This document shows, in pieces, positions 1 through 7,300 of a stretch of 64,000 bases of DNA (positions are counted from its first letter, which is position 1; every line of letters starts with the position of its first letter). Source of the stretch: DASXZH01 sp036502005 (GTDB taxonomy: Bacteria; Armatimonadota; Fimbriimonadia; Fimbriimonadales; Fimbriimonadaceae); assembly GCA_036502005.1 (NCBI GenBank), contig DASXZH010000078.1:102247-166246 (forward strand), written 5' to 3'. Position numbers and translations under genes: made by a program. The notes beneath the pieces were generated by a model. That model saw only the letters and a program-made list of their open reading frames with translations. It did no database searches and was not told the origin of the DNA.

Positions 1-304
1 TTTTGGCTCCGATAAGCGCAGTCTGTCCTCGAGTTCTTCCAGTCGCTTGGAAATCTATACTAATCTGATAGCGATTGCGCCGGATCGCCAGGAGCCTTGC
101 GACGTACCGGGGAAGATTTGGCTTATAGGTAAGCAAGTGAATATCGTTAAAGTACGGAGCGGCCTGGAAGACTTGCCCGCTATAAGGGCTTCCGATTAAC
201 GAAATGTGGGCATCCGGGCGCGCGGCGCGTAAAAGCCGCAGGGTGGGAATGCTGACGATGCAATCCCCCAAAGCTCCTGAACGGAGCAGGATTATTCTTT
301 CCAT
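1..304 (-). CDS. Glycosyltransferase family 9 (heptosyltransferase-like), N-terminal part
   Basis: The reverse strand from the ATG at 304 encodes about 101 residues before the window edge. The start reads MERIILLRSGALGDCIVSIP, the classic GT9 opening with a glycine-rich loop after the first beta strand, followed by a PTLRLLRAARPDAHIS helix and strand and an LIGSPYSG strand. This family (WaaC/WaaF/RfaQ-like) transfers heptose or related sugars to cell-surface glycans from the cytoplasmic face. The catalytic C-terminal half lies outside the window, so donor and acceptor cannot be inferred. The gene has no clear link to its neighbour, which is also on the minus strand 190 bp away. Confidence 0.8.
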   Translation of the reverse strand, partial: MERIILLRSGALGDCIVSIPTLRLLRAARPDAHISLIGSPYSGQVFQAAPYFNDIHLLTYKPNLPRYVARLLAIRRNRYQISIDFQATGRTRGQTALIGAK

Positions 305-494
305 ACCTTCCCGTGGCCCGGCAAAATAGTCACTCTTGCCGCTCTCCTATTATAGGATATACGCTGCGAACGTTAGAACTCTCTATGTTCGCGTTTTTTT
401 CCATGATTTTTAGAATGCGCCGGTTGGCAACTGCATCACAAAGATCCTTTAATTCTTACTGCGAGATAGGACGACCAAATAGTGCCAATTGGGC

Positions 495-1115
495 TTAGTG
501 GTGGCCGATGATCTGAGCTAGTGGATCCTCTATTGGGCTGTACTTTAAGCCGGACTTGTTTGGAACACCGCTGCTCGACCATGCTTGTGCGAAGTACCCT
601 TCGAGGCTTTCCGGATATAGTTGACGTAACGCATACCTAACCGCCTCAAGAGCGACACTAGCTTCTTTCGGAAGCGAGAACTTAAGGAGGGTGACCCGAA
701 ATTCCTCGCCAAAACCTCCGTTGAAGCCATCTGAGTCCTCTTCCCAGTCAAGGCCCCTCTGTTTCATCGCCTCTCTAAAAGCAGCGATTTCGGCTTGTTG
801 CTGATTTGTTTTAAAATCTGCGCTCATTTCAAGATGGTCTCCTTCAATGTAGAGAATAACGCCTCCGTACAGATCTTCTGCCCTGTTAATCCAAAGGTTA
901 TCGAAAGCTTGCTCTTCGATCATTACGTTGACCGCCTCTTGGAGTTCCAACTCGTTTAGTTGATGAACAGGCTTTTTAGAAGAGCTAAAGGCGGCAAACC
1001 CAAATCTATGGCTTAGATAGAGGGTGCCTTTCTTAAGTAGCACCGAACGTAAAACCGCGAGGAGAACAAAAACACCTAATATCACCAAGAGCCAAACGAG
1101 CATTTTGCGTCCCAT
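495..1115 (-). CDS. Hypothetical single-pass membrane protein
   Basis: About 206 residues. A hydrophobic segment right at the N-terminus (MLVWLLVILGVFVLLAV, residues about 5-22) anchors a charged soluble domain of unknown fold. I do not recognise the family. The start is uncertain: ATG at 1115 (used here) or ATG at 1103, which has a weak GGGA upstream; the longer frame back to 1154 would put an unnatural polar leader before the membrane helix. It is divergent from prs, with under 80 bp between them. Function unknown. Confidence 0.6.
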   Translation of the reverse strand: MGRKMLVWLLVILGVFVLLAVLRSVLLKKGTLYLSHRFGFAAFSSSKKPVHQLNELELQEAVNVMIEEQAFDNLWINRAEDLYGGVILYIEGDHLEMSADFKTNQQQAEIAAFREAMKQRGLDWEEDSDGFNGGFGEEFRVTLLKFSLPKEASVALEAVRYALRQLYPESLEGYFAQAWSSSGVPNKSGLKYSPIEDPLAQIIGHH

Positions 1116-1173
1116 CAGTATCTCACAGTGTGCGGAACTGCAATTCGCTGTCAAACTATGCAGGAACTAAAAA

Positions 1174-2253
1174 ATGCCAGAGACTAGCATCAGACCAATT
1201 AAGATATTCGCCACTACTGGGTCTGGTGAATTAGCAGATTCCATCACGCACGAACTATCGATGCGTTTGGCTGCGCCGGAAGTTGCCAGCCGATACGGCA
1301 AGATTGACGTTCATCGGGGAATCTCGGAAGTCCAGATGTTTTCGAACGAGAACCTTCAGGTTCGAGTTGAGAGCGTGCGAGATTGCATGGCAGCGGTTAT
1401 TTCCACGCAAGTTCCTCCGGTCAATCAGAACCTAATGGAACTGATGATGCTCATGCACGCGCTAAAGAACTCCCGCGCGAGCGACGAACTGCTGATTTTC
1501 CCATACATGCCCTATGGCCGATCCGACCGTAAGAATGAAGCGCATATTTCGTCCGGAGGCGTGTTTATTCCTCAGATTTTTAGCGGCATTTTACAGGTTA
1601 AACGAACGCTTCTTCTGGACCCTCACGACACCCACATCAAACACTATTTTGAGTTCGGCAGCATGCCCGCTGCAGATGAGGTTACGGCTACCTATTTGGT
1701 CATGGATTATATCGAGCGCTCGCTTCCGGCATGGGGCTGGAAGAAGGAAGACGTTGTGATTGTGTTTGCAGACAGCGGTGCTTCGATGCGTTTTAGGGAA
1801 GTGCCCAATAAGCTAGGAGTTGGGCGCGCTTATATCGACAAATCACGGATCGACCATAGTGAAAACCCGAATGTCCACGAAGTGGTCGGCCATATTAAGG
1901 GCAAGCGCTGCATCATCTTTGATGACGAGATCCTGACTGGAAGCACCGCTATCCGCGACGCGGAGACGGTAATGGCGCATGGCGCGAAATCGATTGTTAT
2001 GGCGGCGATCCACGCGCCATTGATGGACAAGCGAATTTCCGAAGAAGCGCTGATGGAAAGGCTTTCCTCGTCAAGCATTGAGCGGTTTATCCTTACGGAC
2101 ACGATTCCGTGCCATTCGAAAGTTTGCGGGCACGGGAAGTTTACGGTTCTATCGGTCGCCCCTTTGTTGGCGGAATCGATCAAGCGAATCGCGTTAGGCG
2201 AATCGTTGACGGCGCTTCACGATCCGGCCTCGGTTTCGCTCTATTCAAACTAG
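1174..2253 (+). CDS. prs: Ribose-phosphate pyrophosphokinase (PRPP synthetase), divergent
   Basis: 359 residues, longer than the usual ~315. It would make PRPP from ribose-5-phosphate and ATP, for nucleotide, histidine and tryptophan synthesis. Family landmarks: NQNLMELMMLMHALK and FPYMPYGRSDRK (ATP loop, normally PYFPYARQDRK), DPHDTHIKHYF in place of the DLHAxQIQGFF segment, and a PRPP-binding loop FDDEILTGSTA in place of VDDxIDTGGT. The ribose-phosphate loop is therefore altered but keeps DD and TGST. Substitutions at several active-site stretches suggest a non-classical subclass. The next gene follows after 13 bp, so the two may be co-transcribed. Family assignment is strong; full catalytic activity is not proven. 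Confidence 0.85.
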   Translation: MPETSIRPIKIFATTGSGELADSITHELSMRLAAPEVASRYGKIDVHRGISEVQMFSNENLQVRVESVRDCMAAVISTQVPPVNQNLMELMMLMHALKNSRASDELLIFPYMPYGRSDRKNEAHISSGGVFIPQIFSGILQVKRTLLLDPHDTHIKHYFEFGSMPAADEVTATYLVMDYIERSLPAWGWKKEDVVIVFADSGASMRFREVPNKLGVGRAYIDKSRIDHSENPNVHEVVGHIKGKRCIIFDDEILTGSTAIRDAETVMAHGAKSIVMAAIHAPLMDKRISEEALMERLSSSSIERFILTDTIPCHSKVCGHGKFTVLSVAPLLAESIKRIALGESLTALHDPASVSLYSN

Positions 2254-2266
2254 TCTAAAATGAACC

Positions 2267-3160
2267 GTGGCCACTGCAGCACGCGGATTTACCGCTCTCC
2301 GGGTTTACCTGGAGATGATAAAGTTCGAACACTCCATCTTCGCTCTCCCTTTCGCCATGATCGGCATGATGTGGGGAAGCTTGAGCGTTCACGACACGGC
2401 CTGGCCTGGATGGAGCGTTTTTCTGTGGATCGTTGTTGCCATGGTTTCTTGCCGAAGCGCGGCGATGGCGTTCAACCGCATTGCCGATAGGCAAATTGAT
2501 GCGCTCAATCCTCGCACGAAGACTCGGGCTCTGCCGGCGGGGATTTTGAGACTTTCTCAAGCTAGCTTCTTCTTCTTCGCCAGTTGCATTATCTTTTTCT
2601 TGGCGGCAGCGATGCTGAACAGGCTCACGTTAATCTTGAGTCCCATCGCTCTCGTTGTAACCCTGTTTTATAGCGTCACAAAGCGGTTTACGCCCCTTTG
2701 CCACTTCATATTGGGGCTAAGCCTGGGTATCGCTCCTTCTGCCGCCTGGATCGGCTCAGCAGGGAAGTTGAGCTGGGCGATTGTGCCGGTCACTTTGGCG
2801 GTTATCTTTTGGACGGCTGGGTTCGATATCATTTACGCGCTGCAAGACGTGCAGTTTGACAAGGAGAACCATCTGCGCTCTTTACCGGAGACTATCGGTG
2901 TTCCGAAAGCGTTGATGACAAGCCGTTTCTGCCATTCTTTTGCTGTTTTGTGCTTGGTCGAAGCGGGGGTTCTTGTTTCCGCGGGGCCGCTTTATTTCGT
3001 CGGGGTCGCCGTAGCGGCGGGGTTGCTTATTTATGAGCAGAGCCTTGTTAAACCGAACGATTTAAGCAAGGTGAACCTTGCTTTTTTCACCCTGAACGGG
3101 TTTGTTTCGATGGGAGTTTTTATATTTGCCCTGGCTGACGTCTTGGTTAGAAAGGGATGA
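2267..3160 (+). CDS. ubiA: UbiA-family prenyltransferase (4-hydroxybenzoate/quinone pathway type)
   Basis: 297 residues, polytopic. Both Asp-rich prenyl-diphosphate sites are present: NRIADRQIDALNPRTKTR (NxxxDxxxD) near residue 70 and DIIYALQDVQFDKE near residue 185. The start region EMIKFEHSIFALPFAM is typical of UbiA and of MqnP of the futalosine route. It attaches a polyprenyl tail to an aromatic quinone precursor in the inner membrane; which quinone cannot be told from the sequence. A GTG start at 2267 is chosen because it keeps the family N-terminus. A TAAAAT hexamer ends 5 bp before it, so the message may be leaderless. An ATG at 2315 would cut off the amphipathic leader. Confidence 0.85.
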   Translation: MATAARGFTALRVYLEMIKFEHSIFALPFAMIGMMWGSLSVHDTAWPGWSVFLWIVVAMVSCRSAAMAFNRIADRQIDALNPRTKTRALPAGILRLSQASFFFFASCIIFFLAAAMLNRLTLILSPIALVVTLFYSVTKRFTPLCHFILGLSLGIAPSAAWIGSAGKLSWAIVPVTLAVIFWTAGFDIIYALQDVQFDKENHLRSLPETIGVPKALMTSRFCHSFAVLCLVEAGVLVSAGPLYFVGVAVAAGLLIYEQSLVKPNDLSKVNLAFFTLNGFVSMGVFIFALADVLVRKG

Positions 3161-3222
3161 GTAGTGTGTTTTGTGTCTTGAGAGGCTGTCACAAAACCCG
3201 GGGGGTTCAGTTTCCGTGTGGG

Positions 3223-3258
3223 ATTGTGCGGTATTTTGCGGCGCATAATAGGTTCAAA
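3223..3258. repeat. Dispersed 36-bp repeat, copy 1
   Basis: The 36 bp here match 45845-45880 at 34 of 36 positions. The unit can fold with stem ATTGTGC / GCATAAT around a GC-poor loop and ends in AGGTTCAAA. One of the two differences turns a stem A-T pair of the other copy into a G-U pair, so pairing is kept. Both copies lie just downstream of a plus-strand gene. Confidence 0.7.
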
Positions 3259-3414
3259 AGCAATTGAGAATTTAAAAATACCTCGATTCTTGGAATCATC
3301 TTGCCGCAAATCGATCATTCGCTTGGCTTCCCAGATGCAGACGGACCAACAGCCGTTAATGTAAAAATCATGTAAAGTTTTGCGATTGGCTCTTGAGTCT
3401 TGGGAGGCAGTCGC

Positions 3415-3457
3415 AAAACCCCTTGTCGAGACGCGAAGCGTCTCGACAAGGGGTTTT
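3415..3457. terminator. Perfect 20-bp hairpin, probable terminator
   Basis: Arms 3415-3434 and 3438-3457 are fully complementary around a GAA loop; the outer part reads AAAACCCC...GGGGTTTT. The run of T on each exit makes it a possible bidirectional terminator. It lies 255 bp after the UbiA gene and 113 bp before the M20 gene. A related but imperfect motif (TCTTGAG, CTGTCACAAAACCC) occurs at about 3177-3200, so the element may be partly duplicated. Confidence 0.65.
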
Positions 3458-3558
3458 CCGCTTTTATCTAGCGAAACTAACTAATGAAGAACGGAATCGA
3501 GAACTCGTAGCCGCCTCCGCTCCCAGCGCCAGTCTAAACAAGTTGCCCAGCACTCAAC

Positions 3559-3564
3559 TATAAT
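3559..3564 (+). promoter_or_regulatory. -10 hexamer TATAAT, 5 bp before a start codon
   Basis: A consensus -10 box ends 5 bp before the ATG at 3570, so a start site about 7 bp downstream would coincide with the start codon (leaderless mRNA). No good -35 was found at 17 bp. The rest of the 3161-3569 gap holds only the repeat and hairpin listed separately. Confidence 0.5.
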
Positions 3565-3569
3565 TCAAC

Positions 3570-4808
3570 ATGCATGTTGATCCGCAACGGACGATCTCCG
3601 AGTTGAAGGAACTCCGCGCGCTTACCGGTGATGAAAACGGCGCGCAGCGTGTGGCTTGGACCGACACCTGGCTCAAGGCCCGAGAATGGTTCCACACAAA
3701 GCTTAGGGACCTGCCTATAGAGCACCATTTCGATGCGGCAGGGAACCATTGGACGACTTTGACGGGCGATTCCGAAAAGGCGCTGATCATTGGGGGCCAC
3801 CTGGATTCGGTTCCGAACGGCGGTTGGCTCGATGGCTGTTTGGGGGTCCTGACCGGACTAGAGATTTTGCGTGGAATCAACGCTGAGTACAATGGCAAGC
3901 CGCCGGTGACGATTCGGTTGGTGGACTGGGCCGACGAGGAAGGCGCCCGCTTTGGCCGCAGCTTGCTTGGCTCCTCGGCTTTCGCTGGAACCGAAACGAT
4001 TGAAGCGGATAGGGGCAGAACGGACAAAGATGGGATTCGGCTGGAAGATGCACTTAGACGCTGCGGAGTGGAGATCGATCGGTTTCCCGAGGCTCAGAAA
4101 GAACAAGCGAACGCTGCCGCTTATCTTGAACTGCACATCGAGCAGGGCCCGGTCTTAGAGAAGCTTGGCTTGCCGCTGGGGGTTGTTCTGGGCACGAAGG
4201 GCGTTGAACGCCATGCGATCACGTTTCACGGGCAAGAGGCCCATTCCGGCTCAACCCCGATGACCGCGCGACGCGATGTTTTAGCTGCTGCCGCTAAGTT
4301 GGCTTTGGAAATAAGGCCGATTGCCATGAAACACGCTGATGCCGTTTGCACGATGGGAAGTGTGAAAACTTTTCCTGGGATTGTGACGGCCGTCGTCGGC
4401 CGTTGTGAGGCAACTTTGGACCAGAGAGATTTGGACGCGGGCGTGCTCGCGCAAATGTATAACGAGGCCGTTTCAGCGAGTAAGCAGTTTGCGGAGGAAG
4501 AGAAGTGTACGGTGGAATGGTCTCGGATTTGGAGTATCGAGCCGATTCCGTTTCATCCTGAGTTAATCGCGTTTTGTGAAGAGGCTATTAGGGATACTGC
4601 GGAGACGGTGCAGAAGCTGCCTTCAGGCCCCTTGCACGACGCGGCCGAGGTTGCCCGAGCAGGCATTCCGACCGTGATGATGTTTTGTCAATCGCTTTAC
4701 GGCATTAGCCACAACAAGATAGAGGACACCAAGGAAGAGCATCTGGTGTTAGCAGTGCAGGCAATGGGCAAACTGGCAGAGAAAGCGGCGGCGTGGATTA
4801 AGAAATAG
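3570..4808 (+). CDS. M20-family Zn amidohydrolase (N-carbamoyl-amino-acid hydrolase / allantoate amidohydrolase type)
   Basis: 412 residues, the usual length for the AmaB/HyuC/AllC group. The metal-site motifs occur in order: GGHLDSVPNGGWLDG (His and bridging Asp, residues about 75-89), DWADEEGARFG (Glu pair, about 120), ELHIEQGPVLE (about 190), GQEAHSGSTPM (dimerisation-domain His, about 224) and the C-terminal ligand in YGISHNKIED (about 376). The family hydrolyses N-carbamoyl-beta- or L-amino acids or allantoate, releasing ammonia and CO2; which one cannot be told. The start is the first ATG of ATGCATG, directly after TATAAT. It stands alone on the plus strand, followed by the carbonic-anhydrase-like gene. 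Confidence 0.88.
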   Translation: MHVDPQRTISELKELRALTGDENGAQRVAWTDTWLKAREWFHTKLRDLPIEHHFDAAGNHWTTLTGDSEKALIIGGHLDSVPNGGWLDGCLGVLTGLEILRGINAEYNGKPPVTIRLVDWADEEGARFGRSLLGSSAFAGTETIEADRGRTDKDGIRLEDALRRCGVEIDRFPEAQKEQANAAAYLELHIEQGPVLEKLGLPLGVVLGTKGVERHAITFHGQEAHSGSTPMTARRDVLAAAAKLALEIRPIAMKHADAVCTMGSVKTFPGIVTAVVGRCEATLDQRDLDAGVLAQMYNEAVSASKQFAEEEKCTVEWSRIWSIEPIPFHPELIAFCEEAIRDTAETVQKLPSGPLHDAAEVARAGIPTVMMFCQSLYGISHNKIEDTKEEHLVLAVQAMGKLAEKAAAWIKK

Positions 4809-4913
4809 CCACTCATGCCCAGGCGATCAATCTTCCAGGCAAAAGCGGGAATAAATTCCCGCACTCCTAACATCGGAGATGTGCAGAGAAGCGTCATAAT
4901 AGCCGGGGAGAAA

Positions 4914-5405
4914 ATGACCGAAACTACGCCTTTTCACGTTATAAGATCTTGGCAGCCAGATAGGCCGCATGTGCTTGTAGTTGCCTGTTCCGATGGCAGA
5001 TTGCAAGAGCCCTTGGACGACTTCTTGAACCGCGCGTTAGGAATCGTTAGCTATGACCGCATTTATTTGCCTGGAGGGCCGGCAGCCCTTTCGCCTGCAG
5101 CTTCTGAACACACGCGCCTGGAGATTGCATCAAAAGAGTTTCATTTCCTGCTTGATGCCCACCAGATCGAGACAGTAATCCTTACTTACCATTGCTCTGC
5201 CGAGGGTGGGCCCGAAGCGTCTGTTTGCGCTGACTACCGGCGGATGTATCCAAGTTATTCGGCGGAACGTGTGCGCAAGCAGCAGGAACTGGACACTGAA
5301 GAGATTTTGCGCGGGCCTTTATCTGAGTTCAAGCTAGAGCAGGTCTTGGCGTTTCGAATGGAAGTTGGGGCCAATTACGAGATTGATGTGAAGAGCCTTC
5401 TTTAA
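4914..5405 (+). CDS. Beta-carbonic-anhydrase-like protein
   Basis: 163 residues. Start at ATG 4914, chosen because GGGGAG lies 4 bp upstream; the frame is open back to 4815 but that leader is not protein-like. LVVACSDGRLQEPLDDFL resembles the CSDSR zinc motif of beta-carbonic anhydrases, YDRIYLPGGPAAL the strand after it, and TVILTYHCSAEGG the second His/Cys zinc site (normally HTDCG). The spacing of C-D-R and H-x-C fits the fold, although the protein is shorter than canonical enzymes. It could hydrate CO2 or be a non-catalytic zinc relative. Heptad repeats begin at its stop codon. Confidence 0.6.
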   Translation: MTETTPFHVIRSWQPDRPHVLVVACSDGRLQEPLDDFLNRALGIVSYDRIYLPGGPAALSPAASEHTRLEIASKEFHFLLDAHQIETVILTYHCSAEGGPEASVCADYRRMYPSYSAERVRKQQELDTEEILRGPLSEFKLEQVLAFRMEVGANYEIDVKSLL

Positions 5406-5434
5406 TTTTTGACTTTTGATTTTTGATTTTGATT
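5404..5434. repeat. Heptad repeat tract (TTTTGAT units) at a gene end
   Basis: About four near-tandem copies of a 7-nt unit TTTTGAT/TTTTGAC start at the TAA of the preceding gene. The same unit recurs inside carB at 8000-8030. Part of the heptad-repeat family described in the findings. Confidence 0.6.
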
Positions 5435-5452
5435 TGGCGAGCGCTCGGAAGC

Positions 5453-7258
5453 TCACGGCGTGATAGTCAACGGAATCGTACAACTAATGCCATTAAACGT
5501 TGCCTTTATCGTGACAGTTGTCGTCTTCGTCACTTTTGGCGTTTGAACCGTGAAGTCACCATGAAACCAACTAGCCGGGACGTTAACGTTGGAAGGCGTA
5601 AGCTTTACGCCCGCTAAGCTTGAGGTAACAGCCACAATGCAACCAGCAGCGGGCGCAGGGCCGAGCATCCAAACATGTCCGGTCGTCGACGTTCCGCCAA
5701 CGACGGAAGAAGCATCCAATAAGATGTAGTTCGGCGCCTCGGCCATCAAAGTGAACTGGCAGGTAAGCGTTTTGCCCCCCGCCGTTGAAGTAATCGTCAC
5801 CACCGTGTTCTTGGCCACTGCCGTCGTGTTGAAAGGAACTGTCAAAGATGTAGACCCGGCAGCAAAGCTAGCGGAGCCTGGAATCTGAACCGCCGTGCTG
5901 TTGGCAGAAATGGTTATGGGTTCGCTCGCCGGCGCTGCCGATGCCAAGTATAGCTTCAAGGAGTTTGGAATGCCAACTGCGCTTGTGGGCGCGTTGGTTT
6001 GCACATAGTTTAGGGGAACGGTTTGCGTACTCTGGGTCGCCGTAACTCCGGCGTACCATTGGGTAAAGGTCATCACGTCCAAACTTCCAGCCTGCTGTAA
6101 AGAAGCGATGTAATCGATGATCGCTTCAAAATCCTGGTCATTCCAATCTATCGCGACCTGAGGGGTTGGGGTGATGTTATGAAAAGTGATCTCAAGCGCC
6201 CCACCGTCGGCCACAACTTGGTTAACACTGGCGATAATGTCGGCGCGAGTTTGGCTGGTGCTATCAGGAACTTGGGAATAGAGCAGGTATTGGGAATCTA
6301 TCTGGTTAGCTTGCGGCAAGGTTTCCATTACCGTGCGGGCAGTCAAAATACCGGCAGCGGAATCCGCGGCAAGCACTGTGCTGTTGAAGTAGCCGTAGGG
6401 GTATGCCACATGCCGATAGCCCTGATTGCGGGTCCAGCCTTTCGCGACCAGGAAGTTCGCGCAGGTTTCGTATTCATTGAAAACTTGGGCCTCAGTTAAA
6501 GTTCTCAGATCCGGATGGGTGGTGGTGTGGTTGCACATATCCCAACCGCTGTTATACATCTGCTGAAGCTGGGCAGTGGTGGCTCGTCCGGCTTGGTCAA
6601 CATAGCTGCTGATGACAAACTCGGTTCCGCTGAATCCGTATTTCTGCAAATACTGATAGCCGTAGGTGTAGCTGGAAGAGTAGTTGTCATCGAACGCTAT
6701 AATCACCTTTGGCCGGGTAAAGCTGTTCATTTCCATATCCGCAAAGGAGACGGACATGCCAGCGGTGGTATCTCCAAAGAGGGCAAGCTGCATGGTCGTC
6801 ATCGTATTGCTCCAAGACGGGTTTCCGCTCGGCACAAAATCGCTCTTGGAGAACGTCAGTTTTGACCAGCCAGGGTGAAGCTGTTGGGTGGTGGCTAGGA
6901 AATAGTCTTGATAGTTATCGTTGGTGAGGTAAATGGAAGCAGCGTGCCAGCCGTCGCTATTCACGGGATATTGTGCGTAAACCCACATCGTAATCGTGGT
7001 CATGCTGTTGAAATTGGTGCTGATTGCCTTGTGCATGTGGGCATTGCTGCCCGGCACAGCGGTGAGCATTAGGGAAGGAACACCATTTTGCTCATGCGCG
7101 CTATCTGCGGAGACTGAAGCGTCATAGCTTGTCCAGTTGGCCGGATCTTGGAACGTTTGATATGAAGTTCCGGCGTGCAACAAGAATGCAGGCTGTTTCT
7201 GGGCAAATGAAGTGCCGATCGTTGCGATAAAGCCTAGCAAAAGAAATAGGTGTTTCAT
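5453..7258 (-). CDS. Exported NodB-domain polysaccharide deacetylase
   Basis: 601 residues from the ATG at 7258, which follows GGTGGGAG by 3 bp and begins a signal peptide (MKHLFLLLGFIATIGTSFAQ). After a beta-sandwich-like N-terminal domain (residues about 25-190, possibly carbohydrate binding), a NodB domain starts at about residue 195: IIAFDDNYSS gives the catalytic Asp pair, CNHTTTHPDL the metal-binding HxxxH, and HVAYPYGYFN a later family motif. The C-terminal ~190 residues are Ser/Thr-rich Ig-like sandwiches. It probably removes N- or O-acetyl groups from an extracellular glycan. It stands downstream of carB (43 bp) with its own RBS. Confidence 0.85.
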   Translation of the reverse strand: MKHLFLLLGFIATIGTSFAQKQPAFLLHAGTSYQTFQDPANWTSYDASVSADSAHEQNGVPSLMLTAVPGSNAHMHKAISTNFNSMTTITMWVYAQYPVNSDGWHAASIYLTNDNYQDYFLATTQQLHPGWSKLTFSKSDFVPSGNPSWSNTMTTMQLALFGDTTAGMSVSFADMEMNSFTRPKVIIAFDDNYSSSYTYGYQYLQKYGFSGTEFVISSYVDQAGRATTAQLQQMYNSGWDMCNHTTTHPDLRTLTEAQVFNEYETCANFLVAKGWTRNQGYRHVAYPYGYFNSTVLAADSAAGILTARTVMETLPQANQIDSQYLLYSQVPDSTSQTRADIIASVNQVVADGGALEITFHNITPTPQVAIDWNDQDFEAIIDYIASLQQAGSLDVMTFTQWYAGVTATQSTQTVPLNYVQTNAPTSAVGIPNSLKLYLASAAPASEPITISANSTAVQIPGSASFAAGSTSLTVPFNTTAVAKNTVVTITSTAGGKTLTCQFTLMAEAPNYILLDASSVVGGTSTTGHVWMLGPAPAAGCIVAVTSSLAGVKLTPSNVNVPASWFHGDFTVQTPKVTKTTTVTIKATFNGISCTIPLTITP

Positions 7259-7300
7259 ACGCTCCCACCCTATGATATGCAAGAACCGGGCCAAGGGAAG

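Noticed and set aside
313..498. 61-residue plus-strand open frame
   Set aside because: No RBS, poor composition and overlap with the end of the minus-strand gene; probably chance.
3223..3258. AGGTTCAAA resembling a tRNA T-loop
   Set aside because: No acceptor, D or anticodon stem can be formed around it in either copy.
4815..4913. Longer N-terminus for the carbonic-anhydrase-like gene
   Set aside because: The leader is unlike protein and the ATG at 4914 has a strong GGGGAG site.
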